Source: Glaciecola sp965660815
GTDB taxonomy: Bacteria; Pseudomonadota; Gammaproteobacteria; Enterobacterales; Alteromonadaceae
Reading direction: 5' to 3'
NCBI GenBank assembly: GCA_965660815.1
Contig: CBFIBG010000004.1
Coordinates: 52,272-116,271 of the forward strand
Length of the DNA stretch: 64,000 nucleotides
Below, piece after piece: positions 63,136 to 64,000 of the stretch. The position numbers and the translations under genes were made by a program. Position 1 is the first letter of the stretch. Every line of letters begins with the position of its first letter. The notes under the pieces are model-generated. The model did not search any database. It had not been told where the DNA came from and worked only from the letters and a program-made list of their open reading frames with translations.

Positions 63136-63639
63136 TTAGTGTTGTTTTTCATTTGCGTGTCGAACAATTATATTTCGCTGCATAAACTCTGTTTTATTGA
63201 GTTTATCGATAAAGTAATGTTCTTCGCCACTTTTAATTTCGACAAAGCCAAATCCCTTTTTCTTTCCAGACCTCTTGTCTTTAACTAACCGCACGGACTT
63301 AACGTGACCGACATTTTCAAAAAAAGCCTTAAGATCATTTTCATCGGCTTTATATGCTAGGTTTCCGACATACAAAGTGCCACTTTCTACATCAACATGT
63401 GTTTCTGGATTGTCAGGTTTTATAGAGTCTCTTCTGTGATTTGGTGATGACTCATTTCCAGACGCATCATTTGTCGAGGTAAAAAATAAGGTAATTGCCA
63501 TCAACACTATAAAAATGCTGGGTAGGAATTGTGAGAATTGATTTACTTCACTTATATTTGCGATGAAGTACGCGATAATCGCAAATAAGAAAGATAGGAT
63601 AATGAAATTTTTAGTTTTTAAATAAATCATGATAGACAC
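63136..63639 (-). CDS. Membrane-anchored RRM RNA-binding protein
   Basis: A 167-residue protein with two hydrophobic helices (about 12-28 and 38-54), a short linker, and a C-terminal RNA-recognition motif (about 86-164) with RNP2 LYVGNL (89-94) and RNP1 KGFGFVEI (128-135). Bacterial RRM proteins are usually soluble, about 80-100 residues; the N-terminal membrane hairpin would tether this one to the inner membrane. The start is GTG 63639, or ATG 63630 three codons later; neither has a clear ribosome binding site. It is convergent with the DUF5610 gene. Confidence 0.85.
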   Translation of the reverse strand: MSIMIYLKTKNFIILSFLFAIIAYFIANISEVNQFSQFLPSIFIVLMAITLFFTSTNDASGNESSPNHRRDSIKPDNPETHVDVESGTLYVGNLAYKADENDLKAFFENVGHVKSVRLVKDKRSGKKKGFGFVEIKSGEEHYFIDKLNKTEFMQRNIIVRHANEKQH

Positions 63640-64000
63640 CGATGAAAAAGTTTGAATACACTATATTAAGTACACCCACTTAAGATAATGTTTAATGAAC
63701 ACAAAAAATTAGAATAATTATTGGTCTTACCATTAAAAGTAGAACAATAAATTAATATTTCCAATTTTTTTACAATATTCAACTTTGATTAACATGGTAG
63801 TATAATTTGTAAGCGTTTGGCATTTATGTGCAAAATAAAGCTTGCAAGTGGACTTACTAAATGTAGAATGCGCGCTCGCTTTGAGGAGTACACGAAAGTG
63901 AGTTCATCAAAGACAGATATTCGACATCTGTGATGTCAATTATCTGGCAAGAATCAGGCAAAAGTTTTTAATAAAATAAGTTAAAAATAGCTTGACAAAA
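63640..64000. other. 361-base end region with promoter-like sequence
   Basis: No ORF of size. Near the end an AT-rich block (63961-63990) is followed by TTGACA (63992-63997), the consensus -35 of sigma-70 with a likely UP element, the pattern of strong rRNA/tRNA promoters. A hairpin ACAGAT-N7-ATCTGT (about 63914-63932) lies upstream. The gene it drives would be outside the window. Confidence 0.4.
63992..63997 (+). promoter_or_regulatory. Candidate strong promoter -35 box with UP-like element
   Basis: TTGACA preceded by a 30-base A/T run (63961-63990). The -10 would fall beyond the end of the window, so the call is partial. Confidence 0.45.

Noticed and set aside
1..64000. Mobile elements, prophage, CRISPR arrays, toxin-antitoxin or defence island
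   Set aside because: No transposase, integrase, recombinase, repeat array or recognisable toxin/antitoxin or defence gene was found on either strand.

Overview
The window looks like chromosomal core genome of a marine, AT-rich gammaproteobacterium of the Alteromonadales type (Alteromonadaceae, Colwelliaceae or Pseudoalteromonadaceae; I cannot resolve further from sequence alone). The reasons are the mix of gene families (petC-sspA-sspB, argR/mdh divergent, a complete nqrABCDEF with apbE and nqrM, fabV, dusA, fabR next to an acyl-lipid desaturase, cysJIH, YeeZ-like, YgjV-like, DUF2333, DUF2884 and DUF5610 proteins) and the low G+C. I see no tRNA or rRNA gene, no IS element, no prophage, no integrase and no CRISPR array.

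Region by region. 1-7.1 kb: end of petB, petC, then sspA-sspB, then the dolP-diaA-yraN-lpoA cell-envelope cluster divergent from rsmI, and argR. 7.7-12.9 kb: mdh, a TrmH-type RNA methyltransferase, ppc and an FKBP isomerase. 13-16.2 kb: a TRAP transporter with a 2-oxoacid/lactate-type binding lipoprotein. 16.5-25.5 kb: fabV and the Na+-pumping NADH:quinone reductase operon with its flavin and iron maturation factors. 25.5-42 kb: mixed housekeeping and stress genes (dinB with an SOS box, metallo-beta-lactamase-fold hydrolase, GNAT, PLP dehydratase, PH-domain protein, SDRs, flavodoxin B, PhoD-like phosphatase, msrA, an NSS-family Na+ symporter). 42-49.5 kb: small membrane protein, MscS-type channel, a tandem pair of acyltransferases and a membrane diguanylate cyclase. 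49.7-54 kb: cysJIH. 54-58.7 kb: outer membrane and envelope small proteins and dusA. 58.8-61.8 kb: desaturase / fabR with a readable FabR operator between them, and trmA. 61.9-64 kb: DUF5610 protein, a membrane-anchored RRM protein, and at the very end a strong -35 with an AT-rich upstream element.

Functionally the window is dominated by respiration and Na+ bioenergetics (cytochrome c1, Na+-NQR, Na+-coupled symporters), envelope maintenance and membrane-lipid adjustment (LpoA, DolP, desaturase/FabR, acyltransferases, MscS), and assimilatory sulfate reduction. I found no large novel defence or biosynthetic system. The most interesting signals are smaller: a FabR operator that can be read base by base, an SOS box on dinB, intrinsic terminators placed immediately before apbE and a YgjV-like gene, a terminator hairpin that also encodes the C-terminus of a convergent gene, a membrane-anchored RNA-binding protein, two related small secreted proteins flanking dusA, an unannotated 39-residue membrane peptide, and the promoter-like end of the window that predicts a strongly transcribed unit just outside.
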